A DNA stretch of 64,000 nt from an uncultured Bacteroidales bacterium. Lineage in GTDB: Bacteria > Bacteroidota > Bacteroidia > Bacteroidales > Paludibacteraceae. Positions 1 to 8,231 of the stretch are shown in pieces. The notes beneath the pieces are model-generated. The model was not told where the DNA came from, did not search any database, and saw nothing but the letters and a program-made list of their open reading frames with translations. The stretch's first letter is position 1. Every line of letters begins with the position of its first letter. The stretch covers positions 1 through 64,000 of the forward strand of contig CAIUTB010000143.1 in the NCBI GenBank assembly GCA_903901975.1, in the 5' to 3' direction. The position numbers and the translations under genes are program-made.

Positions 1-276
1 ATGAGTACCACTTTAGGTACAATAGACGCTCAAATATGGAGACAATCTTCGATTTACTCATAAGAAAGATGGTTTTAAAAGAACCTATACGGTTATAATC
101 AATACATTAACTAGGGCGGTCTAAGCGCCTATACCAATAAACTAATTCTTGTCGAAAAATCAGTGTTTAAGACATTTGAGAGGTTTTTGTAGAGTTAAAT
201 CTTTGCACTTTAAGAAAGTTTAACTCTTGTAGTTGGCTAAATAGGCAGAATATGCGATACTGAAGAGGAATTATTG
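1..276. other. No gene recognised at the left edge
   Basis: I see no convincing gene here. The only ATG-led frame, at 1-63, has 20 codons and no recognisable sequence. A 9-bp inverted repeat (AGAGTTAAA at 191-199 with TTTAACTCT at 219-227, 19-nt loop) could form a weak hairpin downstream of rsmD on the minus strand, but it has no T-run and I do not call it a terminator. No tRNA-like cloverleaf was seen. Confidence 0.5.
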
Positions 277-813
277 TCAGTTGTTTTCGAAAAAGCTGAA
301 ATTCACATTGCCATAATGCCGATGGTCCACAAAATTTGGATGATGCTGGAAAGTGGATTTGGATGAATGTTCGAGTACGAAAAGTCCATCAACTTTAAGT
401 AATTTATGCTTGAAAATTAAATCGGGAATAGTGGAAATTTGATCCAGTTCGTAGGGTGGATCAGCAAAAATCATATCGAATTGAGTACGACAAGAATCTA
501 TGAACTTAAATGCGTCTGTTTTCATTAAGGTCAGATTGCTAATTTTCAATTCGTTACATACTTTACGTATAAAGTTGCAATGTCGGTCATTTTGCTCAAT
601 GCTTATTACAGTTTTGCAATCGCGCGACACAAATTCAATGCTGATACCGCCAGTTCCGGCAAACAAATCGAGCACATCAATATCTTCGAAATCAATGCGG
701 TTATTCAGCAGATTAAACAGCCCTTCTTTCGCAAAATCGGTTGTTGGGCGTGCTGTTATATTGGCTGGTGCTGATATCCGTCGACCTTTGTATTTTCCGC
801 TGATGATTCGCAT
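277..813 (-). CDS. rsmD: 16S rRNA (guanine(966)-N(2))-methyltransferase RsmD
   Basis: Predicted to methylate N2 of G966 in 16S rRNA in the assembled small subunit, using S-adenosylmethionine. The 178-aa protein is of normal family length and starts with the typical MRIISGKYKGR. The SAM-binding motif I is DLFAGTGG (residues 49-56) and the catalytic N6/N2 motif is DPPY (118-121). The start is a clear ATG 28 nt after the stop of the DUF3822 gene, so the two genes are probably one minus-strand operon. This pairing is, to my knowledge, recurrent in Bacteroidales. Nothing unusual in the sequence. Confidence 0.93.
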   Translation of the reverse strand: MRIISGKYKGRRISAPANITARPTTDFAKEGLFNLLNNRIDFEDIDVLDLFAGTGGISIEFVSRDCKTVISIEQNDRHCNFIRKVCNELKISNLTLMKTDAFKFIDSCRTQFDMIFADPPYELDQISTIPDLIFKHKLLKVDGLFVLEHSSKSTFQHHPNFVDHRHYGNVNFSFFENN

Positions 814-841
814 GCTTTATATTGATATGTTGAAATTTTTA

Positions 842-1540
842 CTATTTATTATTCACTTTCAGATATTTCTCCAAAATTTCTCTCAATTCGGGTTTTTCTC
901 GGGCATTCAATAAGATTAGCGGACATTTATGCATATCAAGTTCCAGTTTATCATATACATTCAAAACAAAATAAGCGAAATCCTCTGAGGTTTGATACGT
1001 GAAACTATTGATTAGTTGCAATTTAGCTTCTTTAAATACCATAATATCGAGCCTTTTATTTCGTGTCCAGCAATAAACAGAGTGTTCAGTCTTTGATTTA
1101 ATATTCTCAGTAATAAAATAACTGATATGTTGCTCAATAGCTGTATTTGGAAACAATTGGCTCATCGCTTCATGCACAATTCCCGGCACAGAAAAAATAT
1201 TTACGATACCTAATTCTGGAATTTTATTGAAAAGTATACTATCTGTTTGATTTGGCTTATGTTCCAGTAATAAGAAATCAGCAGCCTCTTCAACCTTGAA
1301 TAATGCGAGTGGAATAATAACGTAGGATTCAGATTCAAAAATGATTCTGGCTTTATTGAAATTGAGCTGTGTCTCCGAATTAATTAAGGTCATTAATTCT
1401 GGCAAGGACAATGTATGCAGCGTTTCAACTATTCTTTTCGTTGAGAGTAATGAATTAGATTGATCGAAAACGGACAAAGAAAATCCATCCGAATCAATTC
1501 GAATGGATAGCTCGTAAGAATTTGCCGTACTTTTTTCCAT
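842..1540 (-). CDS. DUF3822 family protein
   Basis: A 232-aa soluble protein of a Bacteroidota-specific family (DUF3822) usually found beside rsmD. Its function is not known. The sequence shows alternating beta strands, such as ELSIRIDSDGFSLSVFD and YVIIPLALF, which resemble an actin/ASKHA-like ATPase fold, but I see no clear phosphate-binding motif and do not assign activity. No signal peptide or membrane segment. It is divergent from the relA-like gene, with a 175-bp gap. A -7-like TAAATTTG lies on the minus strand at 1565-1558, about 20 bp before the ATG. The family call rests on recognition of the sequence and the neighbour. Confidence 0.72.
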   Translation of the reverse strand: MEKSTANSYELSIRIDSDGFSLSVFDQSNSLLSTKRIVETLHTLSLPELMTLINSETQLNFNKARIIFESESYVIIPLALFKVEEAADFLLLEHKPNQTDSILFNKIPELGIVNIFSVPGIVHEAMSQLFPNTAIEQHISYFITENIKSKTEHSVYCWTRNKRLDIMVFKEAKLQLINSFTYQTSEDFAYFVLNVYDKLELDMHKCPLILLNAREKPELREILEKYLKVNNK

Positions 1541-1649
1541 GTTTTGCTTAAGTTTTGCAAATTTAGAAAAGAAAATTCAATACTGCCCTATTTGGATTCT
1601 TTTTTCTTATATTTTCGGGTTCAGCTTAAAAGTTCTTGAATTTGTGTCG

Positions 1650-1657
1650 TATCTTTG
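1650..1657 (+). promoter_or_regulatory. Probable -7 element for the relA-like gene
   Basis: TATCTTTG fits the Bacteroidota -7 consensus TAnnTTTG. No good -33 TTTG lies 19 bp upstream. The predicted start of transcription, near 1663, lies upstream of the ATG at 1716 but inside the longer open frame. This favours 1716 as the start codon. Confidence 0.35.
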
Positions 1658-1715
1658 TACTTTGATTCAGAAAAAAATATCGGAAACCAAGAATTTTAGA
1701 TTGTTTACACTTAAA

Positions 1716-3890
1716 ATGAGCATTTCATTTCGAACACAATATAATAAACTGATTCATTTATATCCAACGCTCTTCAACTATGGTGAGCGGAAGGAAATCA
1801 GAGCGATATTAGCCAAGTATTTTGTTAAATACCCCTTAGAAGGCACTTTGCCGGGACATACTATTTTAGATAAAATCGAAATTAGTGAAATTGTCCTGAA
1901 TGAAATCGGTTTGGGTAAAGCGGCTGTTCTTAGTGTGCTATTTCACGAACTAGTAGAAAAAAAAGCTCTTACTGTTGCTGAAATTGAAAAAAAATTCAAC
2001 ACGCAGGTTTCTTCCATCATAAACGGGATGATGCGGGTGGAAGAACTTTATGCCCGCAATGCTTCACTGGAAACCGAGAATTTTAGAAAACTATTCCTGA
2101 CTTTTGCAGAGGATGTTCGAGTGATCCTGATTATAATTGCTGAGCATTTGCAAATTATGCGAAAGCTGGATGTTTATCCCGAAGATAAGCGTCAGAATAT
2201 AGCCCGTGAAGCATCATTTTTGTATGCACCTTTGGCACATCGAATGGGTTTGTATGTGGTAAAAACGGAACTTGAAGATTTGTCACTAAAGCATACCAAC
2301 CGAGAAATCTACCGTGAAATTGCTCATAAACTTAATGACACCAAGCGTTCACGTGATCAGTTTATCTCCGATTTCATAACACCATTAAAGGAAAAATTGA
2401 AAGACATAGGTTGCGAATTTTCAATTAAAGGTAGAACAAAATCGATAAATTCTATTTATTCAAAAATAAAAAAACAAAACACAGCGTTCGAAAATATATA
2501 TGACCTTTTTGCTATTCGGATTATTTTTGATGTGCCACTCGAAAAAGAAAAAGCAGCTTGCTGGCAGGCATATTCTATCGTTGCCGATATGTATCAACCG
2601 AATCCAAAACGCCTGCGTGACTGGCTTTCCATTCCGAAAACGAACGGATATGAAAGTCTGCACACCACAGTGTTAGGACCTGAAGGCAAATGGGTGGAAG
2701 TACAAATTCGTAGCGTCCGTATGGACGAAGTAGCTGAAAAAGGACTGGCAGCTCACTGGAAATATAAAGGTATTAAAAGTGAATCGGGGATGGACGAATG
2801 GTTGAAAAGTATTCGTGAGATTCTTGAAAATCCCGAATTGAATGCAGTAGACTTCATGGATGAATTCAAACTGAATTTATACGATAAAGAAGTATTTGTA
2901 TTCACACCTAACGGTGATTTGCACAAATTACCAAAAGGAGCTACTGCACTTGATTTTGCATTTTCCATTCACTCAGGGCTAGGCAGCAAGTGTGTTGGAG
3001 CAAAGGTGAATGGCAAAAATATGCCAATAAAATATGTGCTGAACAATGGAGATCAGGTGGAAGTGCTCACATCACCCACCCAAAAGCCAAATCCGGCGTG
3101 GCTGAATGTGGTGACGACTTCAAGAGCCAAAACAAAGATTCGTCAGGCACTGAAAGAAGTCGAATTCAAAGATGCCGAAATTGGTCGGGAAACGATTATT
3201 CGTCGGTTCAAAAACTGGAAAATAGACCTGGACGATGGTAAAATTTCCCGTTTGGCTAAGAAAAAGGGATATAAGACTGTGAGCGACTTCTACCAGGAAA
3301 TTGCTCATGAAAAGCTTGATATGCACGTGGTTCGCGACTTATACGTCGATCTGGACAAACCAACTGTTATTGAGCAAACTGATATACGCCGCGCTGACTC
3401 CTTTTCGAAGGATTTACAACAGGCCGATTCCGTGGGCAAATCTGATGCACTGGTTATTGGAGAAGACTTAAAAGGTGTTGATTTCAAACTCGCCAAATGT
3501 TGTAATCCAATTTTTGGGGATGATGTCTTTGGGTTCGTTTCGGTTGTTGGTGGAATCAAAATACACAAAACTGATTGTTCCAATGCTCCACAAATGATTG
3601 CTCGCTTTGGCTATCGCATTGTGAAAGCTCGTTGGTCAGGCAAATCAGTTGGTTCGCAATATCCAATCACCTTACGCATAGTTGGACACGACGATATAGG
3701 GATTGTGACAAATATTACTTCGCTCATCTCAAAGGAAAAAAACATATCGCTACGTTCTATTTCAATTGACTCTAATGCCGGTCTGTTTCAGGGAAATCTG
3801 ACCATTATGGTAAACGATACAAATGAGCTGGAAGGCATTGTTAAAAAATTGAGGTTGGTGAAAGGAGTGAAAAGTGTCACAAGGAATTGA
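1716..3890 (+). CDS. RelA/SpoT family (p)ppGpp synthetase with degraded hydrolase site
   Basis: Long RelA/SpoT homologue (724 aa from this ATG) that should make (p)ppGpp from ATP and GDP/GTP in the cytoplasm. Order: HD region (about 20-155), synthetase (about 236-350, with GRTKSINSIYSK, RLRD at 299-302 and GYESLHTTV), TGS (about 392-453), CCNP Cys-containing region, C-terminal ACT. The synthetase motifs look intact. The hydrolase site does not: the usual HDxxED reads HELVEK (H77, E78, E81, K82), and the LADRLHNMR segment reads IAEHLQIMR, losing the metal/nucleotide Asp and Asn. It is therefore probably synthetase-only (RelA-like). The open frame extends back to 1539, but the promoter and homology favour 1716. 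Confidence 0.88.
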   Translation: MSISFRTQYNKLIHLYPTLFNYGERKEIRAILAKYFVKYPLEGTLPGHTILDKIEISEIVLNEIGLGKAAVLSVLFHELVEKKALTVAEIEKKFNTQVSSIINGMMRVEELYARNASLETENFRKLFLTFAEDVRVILIIIAEHLQIMRKLDVYPEDKRQNIAREASFLYAPLAHRMGLYVVKTELEDLSLKHTNREIYREIAHKLNDTKRSRDQFISDFITPLKEKLKDIGCEFSIKGRTKSINSIYSKIKKQNTAFENIYDLFAIRIIFDVPLEKEKAACWQAYSIVADMYQPNPKRLRDWLSIPKTNGYESLHTTVLGPEGKWVEVQIRSVRMDEVAEKGLAAHWKYKGIKSESGMDEWLKSIREILENPELNAVDFMDEFKLNLYDKEVFVFTPNGDLHKLPKGATALDFAFSIHSGLGSKCVGAKVNGKNMPIKYVLNNGDQVEVLTSPTQKPNPAWLNVVTTSRAKTKIRQALKEVEFKDAEIGRETIIRRFKNWKIDLDDGKISRLAKKKGYKTVSDFYQEIAHEKLDMHVVRDLYVDLDKPTVIEQTDIRRADSFSKDLQQADSVGKSDALVIGEDLKGVDFKLAKCCNPIFGDDVFGFVSVVGGIKIHKTDCSNAPQMIARFGYRIVKARWSGKSVGSQYPITLRIVGHDDIGIVTNITSLISKEKNISLRSISIDSNAGLFQGNLTIMVNDTNELEGIVKKLRLVKGVKSVTRN

Positions 3891-3994
3891 CAATTTATTC
3901 ATTTACGATTTACAATTTGAAAGCCAATGCTGTGAATCGAAAAATGAATTATTGAAACTGAAATTGTAAATAATTAAATTGTAAATTAAAAGAT
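3891..3994. repeat. Intergenic TTTAC/GTAAA-word repeat with inverted halves
   Basis: The gap between the relA-like gene and ribE contains a 27-bp sequence (3895-3921) that recurs exactly at 14199-14225. It is followed by inverted TTGTAAAT words (3963-3985), so the gap could fold into a loose hairpin. No FMN riboswitch is visible before ribE. Confidence 0.6.
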
Positions 3995-4594
3995 ATGTTT
4001 TCAGGAATAATTGAAGAAGCAGCTCAAGTGGTTGCATTACAGAAGGATCAGGAGAATTTACACCTTAGCATGTCCTGTAGTTTTACGAATGAGTTGAAAA
4101 TAGACCAAAGTGTGGCACATAATGGAGTTTGCCTCACTGTGGTTTCAAAAACAGCAGATACCTACACGGTAACAGCTATTAAAGAAACACTTGATCGTAC
4201 TAATTTAGGACTGTTGGTAGTTGGAAGCAAAGTGAATCTCGAACGGAGTATGAAGATGAATGGCCGCTTGGATGGACATATTGTTCAGGGACATGTGGAT
4301 CAGACAGCACTGTGTACTGAAGTTAAAGAGGCAGATGGAAGCTGGTATTTTAGGTTTGAATATCCATTCGATAAGGAAATGACAAAGCGTGGCTATATGA
4401 CAGTGGATAAAGGCTCAGTTACTGTAAATGGCGTTAGTCTGACAGTTTGCAACCCAACAGATAACAGCTTTCAGGTGGCTATTATTCCTTACACCTACGA
4501 ACATACTAATTTTCAAGAGATTAAAGCTGGCACTGTCGTGAATCTTGAATTTGATATTATCGGCAAATATGTTAGCCGAATGATGTCTTTTTAG
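3995..4594 (+). CDS. ribE: Riboflavin synthase alpha chain
   Basis: Catalyses the last step of riboflavin synthesis, dismutation of two 6,7-dimethyl-8-ribityllumazine molecules to riboflavin and a pyrimidine product, as a cytoplasmic trimer. The 199-aa protein begins MFSGIIEE, the family signature, and carries two lumazine-binding repeats: residues 1 to about 85, and from about 88 with GHIVQGHVD. Each repeat has an NGVCLTV / NGVSLTV motif. Length is normal. It stands alone on the plus strand. I see no FMN riboswitch in the 104-bp leader, which is instead made of intergenic repeat words, and no other rib gene in the window. Confidence 0.95.
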   Translation: MFSGIIEEAAQVVALQKDQENLHLSMSCSFTNELKIDQSVAHNGVCLTVVSKTADTYTVTAIKETLDRTNLGLLVVGSKVNLERSMKMNGRLDGHIVQGHVDQTALCTEVKEADGSWYFRFEYPFDKEMTKRGYMTVDKGSVTVNGVSLTVCNPTDNSFQVAIIPYTYEHTNFQEIKAGTVVNLEFDIIGKYVSRMMSF

Positions 4595-4675
4595 ACAAAA
4601 TTATATTTATTCAGTCATAAATCAAACTATAATCATTGAATTTTGTTAGTATTTCGATGATTATAGTTTTACGAC

Positions 4676-5836
4676 ATGGATAAACTCCGGAAACACATAA
4701 AGGAATCTTTCTTTAATCCCATACTCCACTTTCTGCCACTGCTCCTATTTGTAGTGCTGGACGATTATTATGGAATACTTCTTGCCTGGGAGGTTTCCTT
4801 TCCATTCGCCTTGGTATTGCTGATATATATATATTTTGTCTTCAATGGTATTTTTACCTGGCATCTTATCGGTACTCTAATTTTTGTGTTAGCAAGTCTC
4901 ATAGTTGCTGTAGAAACCTTCTTGCCAGTTTCTTTTATTAGCCACCAAATTGTATGTGAAACTGTTGTTCTATCATTTTTTATTGTTTTCATATTGTTTC
5001 GAAAACGGATTCAGAGACTGGTATCCAGGGTGATGTCTAACCTGATTCCAATGACAAACAATTTTGAAGAATTATACCGGGTAATTTGGTCGTTCGCATT
5101 AGTCTTATTTATATATATTACCGGGTTTCTGATAGTACAGATTGTAGGCCAAAACGTAGATACTTATCAAGAATTATTGCAATCATTGAGTGTTGCTGTT
5201 TTGTTTTTCCTTTCTGTATATGAAATCCTCAGAGTACAAATTATCCGGTCAAAATTAATCAGGGAAGAATGGTTGCCCATTGTCAATAACCAGGGCAAAA
5301 TCGTTGGCAGTATACAACTTCACACCAGCTTGAATGATGAAAAAAAATATCAGCATCCAGTAATTCGTATACTTTTTGTAGATAAAGGAATGATACTGTT
5401 GACTAAGAAACAGGATGAAAATAATCCATCATCAGAAGTATGGGACAGCACTATTTCTAATCATGTTGTAATGGAAGAAACGATTGAACAGTGTGTTGAC
5501 AGGACTGTTAAGTATAAACTTGATATAGATAATTTTAAATATATGCATCTTTCAACCTATTCGGTTGAATGCAAAAATGAAATTCAACATGCATTTTTGT
5601 TTGTAAGTTGCATGCAGTCTGAATATAAAGCTACTGATCTGTTTATTGAACAAGCAAAGTGGTGGACTCAATCCCAAATTGAAGAAAATATGGAATCCGG
5701 TATTTTCACGGACAATTTTAAAATTGAATATGATTTACTTAAACGCGGTGGTCTGCTTGAAACGGGAAAATGTGAATGCAATTGCAGGTTAAAGCAAGTC
5801 ATTTATAATCAATCTAATGGCACAAAAAAAGAGTAA
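4676..5836 (+). CDS. Polytopic membrane protein with C-terminal Nudix-like domain
   Basis: 386 aa. The first 200 residues hold about six or seven hydrophobic segments (for example around 13-30, 40-55, 62-82, 90-105, 136-160 and 168-185), so the protein is anchored in the inner membrane. From about 214 the sequence WLPIVNNQGKIVGSI, then HPVIRILFVDKGMILLTKK, is typical of a Nudix fold facing the cytoplasm. The Nudix box GX5EX7REUXEEXGU is not preserved: where it should lie I read EETIEQCVDRTVKYKL. It is probably not a hydrolase and may sense a nucleotide-like ligand. The substrate is unknown. The stop codon lies inside the left arm of a perfect terminator hairpin. Monocistronic by appearance. 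Confidence 0.65.
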   Translation: MDKLRKHIKESFFNPILHFLPLLLFVVLDDYYGILLAWEVSFPFALVLLIYIYFVFNGIFTWHLIGTLIFVLASLIVAVETFLPVSFISHQIVCETVVLSFFIVFILFRKRIQRLVSRVMSNLIPMTNNFEELYRVIWSFALVLFIYITGFLIVQIVGQNVDTYQELLQSLSVAVLFFLSVYEILRVQIIRSKLIREEWLPIVNNQGKIVGSIQLHTSLNDEKKYQHPVIRILFVDKGMILLTKKQDENNPSSEVWDSTISNHVVMEETIEQCVDRTVKYKLDIDNFKYMHLSTYSVECKNEIQHAFLFVSCMQSEYKATDLFIEQAKWWTQSQIEENMESGIFTDNFKIEYDLLKRGGLLETGKCECNCRLKQVIYNQSNGTKKE

Positions 5837-5864
5837 TATCAATCGAATTACTCTTTTTTTGTGC
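5820..5864 (+). terminator. Perfect 18-bp terminator hairpin overlapping a stop codon
   Basis: An inverted repeat pairs 5820-5837 with 5847-5864 without mismatch around a 9-nt loop. Its A7 and T7 tracts make it work in either direction. The left arm contains the TAA stop (5834-5836) of the Nudix-like membrane protein gene. Confidence 0.85.
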
Positions 5865-6002
5865 TTTAGACTACCGCCTATAAACTACCAACGATTCTTC
5901 ACTTTTTCATTTCATTATTATTATTCATTAAAAAAAAGTGTTGTTAGTCAATGAGTATAAGATTATTTCTATTTGGAAATCAATAGATTATAATTTTGGA
6001 CG

Positions 6003-6575
6003 TCATTTCTTTTTAATTCCCTGAAATACAAACTCGACAATCGTATTTTTATTTTTTTCAAATTCAGAATTGATATTCTGACGGATGTATGGTACTTCGA
6101 GTCCCTTAATTGCATAAAAAATAATGGTGGAAGCTAAATCAGGGTCCATACGTTTGAAGATATTTTTCTCAATTCCTTCAACAATGATGGAACGAATCAA
6201 TGCAATTTCATTAACGTCAATCTTTCTGCGTTTACGCTCCACTTCGTAAATATCGTGAAAGAAATCGGCTCGAAGTGAACCATTGCAGTTTACTACATCT
6301 TTAACAGCATCTAAATGAGTCAGGATATGATTGGTAAGTTTTATATCGGGTTCAGTTTTTAGAGCAGATACAATAGCTAATCGATCGATAATAGTACCCA
6401 ACTCTTTGTCAATTACCGCTTTGTATATTTCCTCTTTGTTGTTGAAGTAGGTATATAATGTTCGACGGCCTTTTTTAGAGGCTTCGGCAATATCATTCAT
6501 TGTCACATCTTTTTTGCCATTTTTTGCAAAAAGCTGACGAGCAACTTCAATTAGCATTTTTCGGGTATTTGACAT
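6003..6575 (-). CDS. TetR/AcrR family transcriptional regulator
   Basis: A 190-aa one-component regulator. The N-terminal helix-turn-helix spans about residues 8-55, with TMNDIAEASKKGRRTLYTYF as the DNA-reading part; the rest is a variable all-helical ligand/dimer domain. The ligand and targets cannot be told from sequence. It is alone on the minus strand. The upstream gap before the divergent membrane protein gene at 6902 is a candidate operator region, but I found no strong palindrome there. A promoter with TACTTTTG as -7 lies 40 bp before the ATG, which supports this start. Confidence 0.88.
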   Translation of the reverse strand: MSNTRKMLIEVARQLFAKNGKKDVTMNDIAEASKKGRRTLYTYFNNKEEIYKAVIDKELGTIIDRLAIVSALKTEPDIKLTNHILTHLDAVKDVVNCNGSLRADFFHDIYEVERKRRKIDVNEIALIRSIIVEGIEKNIFKRMDPDLASTIIFYAIKGLEVPYIRQNINSEFEKNKNTIVEFVFQGIKKK

Positions 6576-6901
6576 AAATTAGATGTTTAAATATAATAAA
6601 AACAAGTTTGAAATGCAAAAGTAATGAAATGTTTAAAACTTCAATGTGATTTTATTCAAATAATAAATATTATACTGATTTGGACAAATCAAAACTACCA
6701 ATTATGTTACGTAGAATAGATATTGGTCGATCATTGAATTCGATTATTCAGTTGCTCATGCAATAAATTTATGTTCATCACACAAGCTCAATCTGTAAGT
6801 TCAATATTGTAGTTTATTAGCCAAAATACAGGCAAAAGTTCTAGAAATTTAAGCTATTTCTTCAAAATAAATGTCGTAATTTTACAGCTCAAAGAAATTC
6901 A
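6576..6901. other. Divergent intergenic region between tetR-like gene and membrane protein gene
   Basis: 326 bp without a gene. It contains the tetR-like promoter at 6616-6645 (minus strand) and, just before 6902, a weak plus-strand TAATTTTA. AT-rich otherwise. No perfect operator palindrome was found. Confidence 0.4.
6616..6645 (-). promoter_or_regulatory. Promoter of the TetR-family gene
   Basis: On the minus strand ATTG (6645-6642) and TACTTTTG (6623-6616) are separated by 18 bp, close to the Bacteroidota consensus TTTG-N19-TAnnTTTG. It lies 40 bp before the ATG. Confidence 0.45.
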
Positions 6902-7360
6902 ATGAACCGACTCAATTCTATATTAAATAATTTAAAACCCTCTGTACCGAAACAGTATTTGCTTTTTGTAGCTGCATTGGTATGGACTTTTGCTGGTGGT
7001 ATGCTTCTTTTTAGGGGTTTCTCTGTGCTGAAATTCAATTCCAAGGGCATTTTGCTGGAAGAAGGAATCAGTATCGTTTTTGGGGTAATATTTTACATTT
7101 TCATGTTTTCACGTATTTCTTTGAAACATATAATTCGAATTCAGAATAATCCCATTGAACGTCCCTGTATTTTTTCATTTTTCAACTGGCGCAGTTATTT
7201 TCTGATGTCCGTAATGATAAGTGTTGGCGTTTTCGTACGGATATCAGGACTAATACCCATTGGATATCTTTCTGTTTTCTATATTGTAATGGGAACGCCT
7301 CTATTTCTTTCATCTTTGAGGTTTTATGCGTATGGTATAAAAAAACTGAAAAGGTCTTAG
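6902..7360 (+). CDS. Hypothetical four-helix membrane protein
   Basis: 152 aa with about four membrane segments: near residues 20-40, 55-75, 98-115 and 118-138. The loops are short and basic (RISLKHIIRIQNN, the C-terminal KKLKRS), so it is probably an inner membrane protein. I recognise no catalytic or transport motif, though similar small membrane proteins are frequent in Bacteroidota. It is divergent from the TetR-family regulator, which makes it a candidate target of that regulator (inference from position only). The ATG follows AAAGAAATTCA, with no Shine-Dalgarno, as usual in this phylum. Confidence 0.6.
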   Translation: MNRLNSILNNLKPSVPKQYLLFVAALVWTFAGGMLLFRGFSVLKFNSKGILLEEGISIVFGVIFYIFMFSRISLKHIIRIQNNPIERPCIFSFFNWRSYFLMSVMISVGVFVRISGLIPIGYLSVFYIVMGTPLFLSSLRFYAYGIKKLKRS

Positions 7361-7745
7361 TATGTATTTCCGAAACTAGATATCCTACCGAACAATCCTT
7401 CCTTCATTTTTTTCAACTTCATTTCGTTAGCATATGTTTCCCAAATATCTAATTTAAACGTTAACTGATTGACTATAAAGCATGACAAAATAATAAAAAA
7501 AATTTGCTGAGAATAAAAATAATCGATCCAACATTGCAGGTATTCACACAGGAATTCTACAAATTACTTTAAATACAAAAAATGAATTTGAAAAAATCAA
7601 ATTTTTAAGCTTTTACTGGACGGGATAAACAATAAAAATCGTATTTTTGTAGCTAAGCCCCAATGTAATTAACAATTCATATTCATAATTCATACTAAAG
7701 GCTTAAATTGCTAGCTTAATTTACGTTTAATACAACTCTAAATAA
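7361..7745. other. 385-bp AT-rich intergenic region upstream of dut
   Basis: No gene or structured RNA recognised. A TATTTTTG at 7642-7649 fits the Bacteroidota -7 consensus and is the likely dut promoter, about 100 bp before the ATG, though no good -33 box lies 19 bp upstream. Short direct words (ATTCATATTCATAATTCATAC, 7673-7693) occur nearer the gene. Confidence 0.35.
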
Positions 7746-8180
7746 ATGAATATCAAGATTGTAAATCATTCCAACCATTCACTTCCCGAATATGCTACCC
7801 CCCTGTCGGCAGGGATGGATTTACGTGCAAATATTGCCGAACCAATTATTCTGAAATCATTGGAACGAAAATTGATTCCAACAGGTCTGTTCATAGAATT
7901 ACCCGAAGGTTATGAAGCACAAATTCGTCCACGTAGCGGGTTAGCAATAAAAAAAGGGATAACTGTGCTGAATTCGCCTGGTACGATTGATGCGGATTAC
8001 CGGGGGGAAATTTGCATTATATTGGTTAACCTTTCATCAGAAGATTTTGTAATAACTGATGGAGAACGTATTTGCCAAATGATTATTGCAAAACATAGTC
8101 AGGCTAAATGGATTGAAGTGGATGAACTTAACGAAACAGACCGTGGCGCAGGTGGGTTTGGCCACACCGGGAAACATTAA
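7746..8180 (+). CDS. dut: Deoxyuridine 5'-triphosphate nucleotidohydrolase (dUTPase)
   Basis: Hydrolyses dUTP to dUMP and pyrophosphate, which keeps uracil out of DNA and supplies dUMP for thymidylate synthesis. Trimeric cytoplasmic enzyme. The 144-aa sequence shows all five family motifs in order: [24 protein letters not shown] (with the catalytic Asp), ERICQMI and the flexible C-terminal [10 protein letters not shown] that closes over the active site. Normal length. It heads a plus-strand run with the TPR protein, DUF4292 lipoprotein and EnvC-like genes, an order I recall from other Bacteroidales. Confidence 0.96.
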   Translation: MNIKIVNHSNHSLPEYATPLSAGMDLRANIAEPIILKSLERKLIPTGLFIELPEGYEAQIRPRSGLAIKKGITVLNSPGTIDADYRGEICIILVNLSSEDFVITDGERICQMIIAKHSQAKWIEVDELNETDRGAGGFGHTGKH

Positions 8181-8231
8181 TCAGTTAACAGTGTACAGAT
8201 TTCTGGCTTGATTATTCTGACTATCAAATTT

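Noticed and set aside
1-63. 20-codon ATG frame at the left edge
   Set aside because: Too short, no recognisable sequence, and no promoter visible since the window begins there.
500-913. 137-codon plus-strand open frame over rsmD and DUF3822
   Set aside because: It is antisense to two recognised genes and shows no family pattern; the same applies to the other overlapping frames in the window.
3891-3994. Possible FMN riboswitch before ribE
   Set aside because: The gap is only 104 bp and consists of TTTAC/GTAAA repeat words; none of the conserved FMN-element helices are visible.
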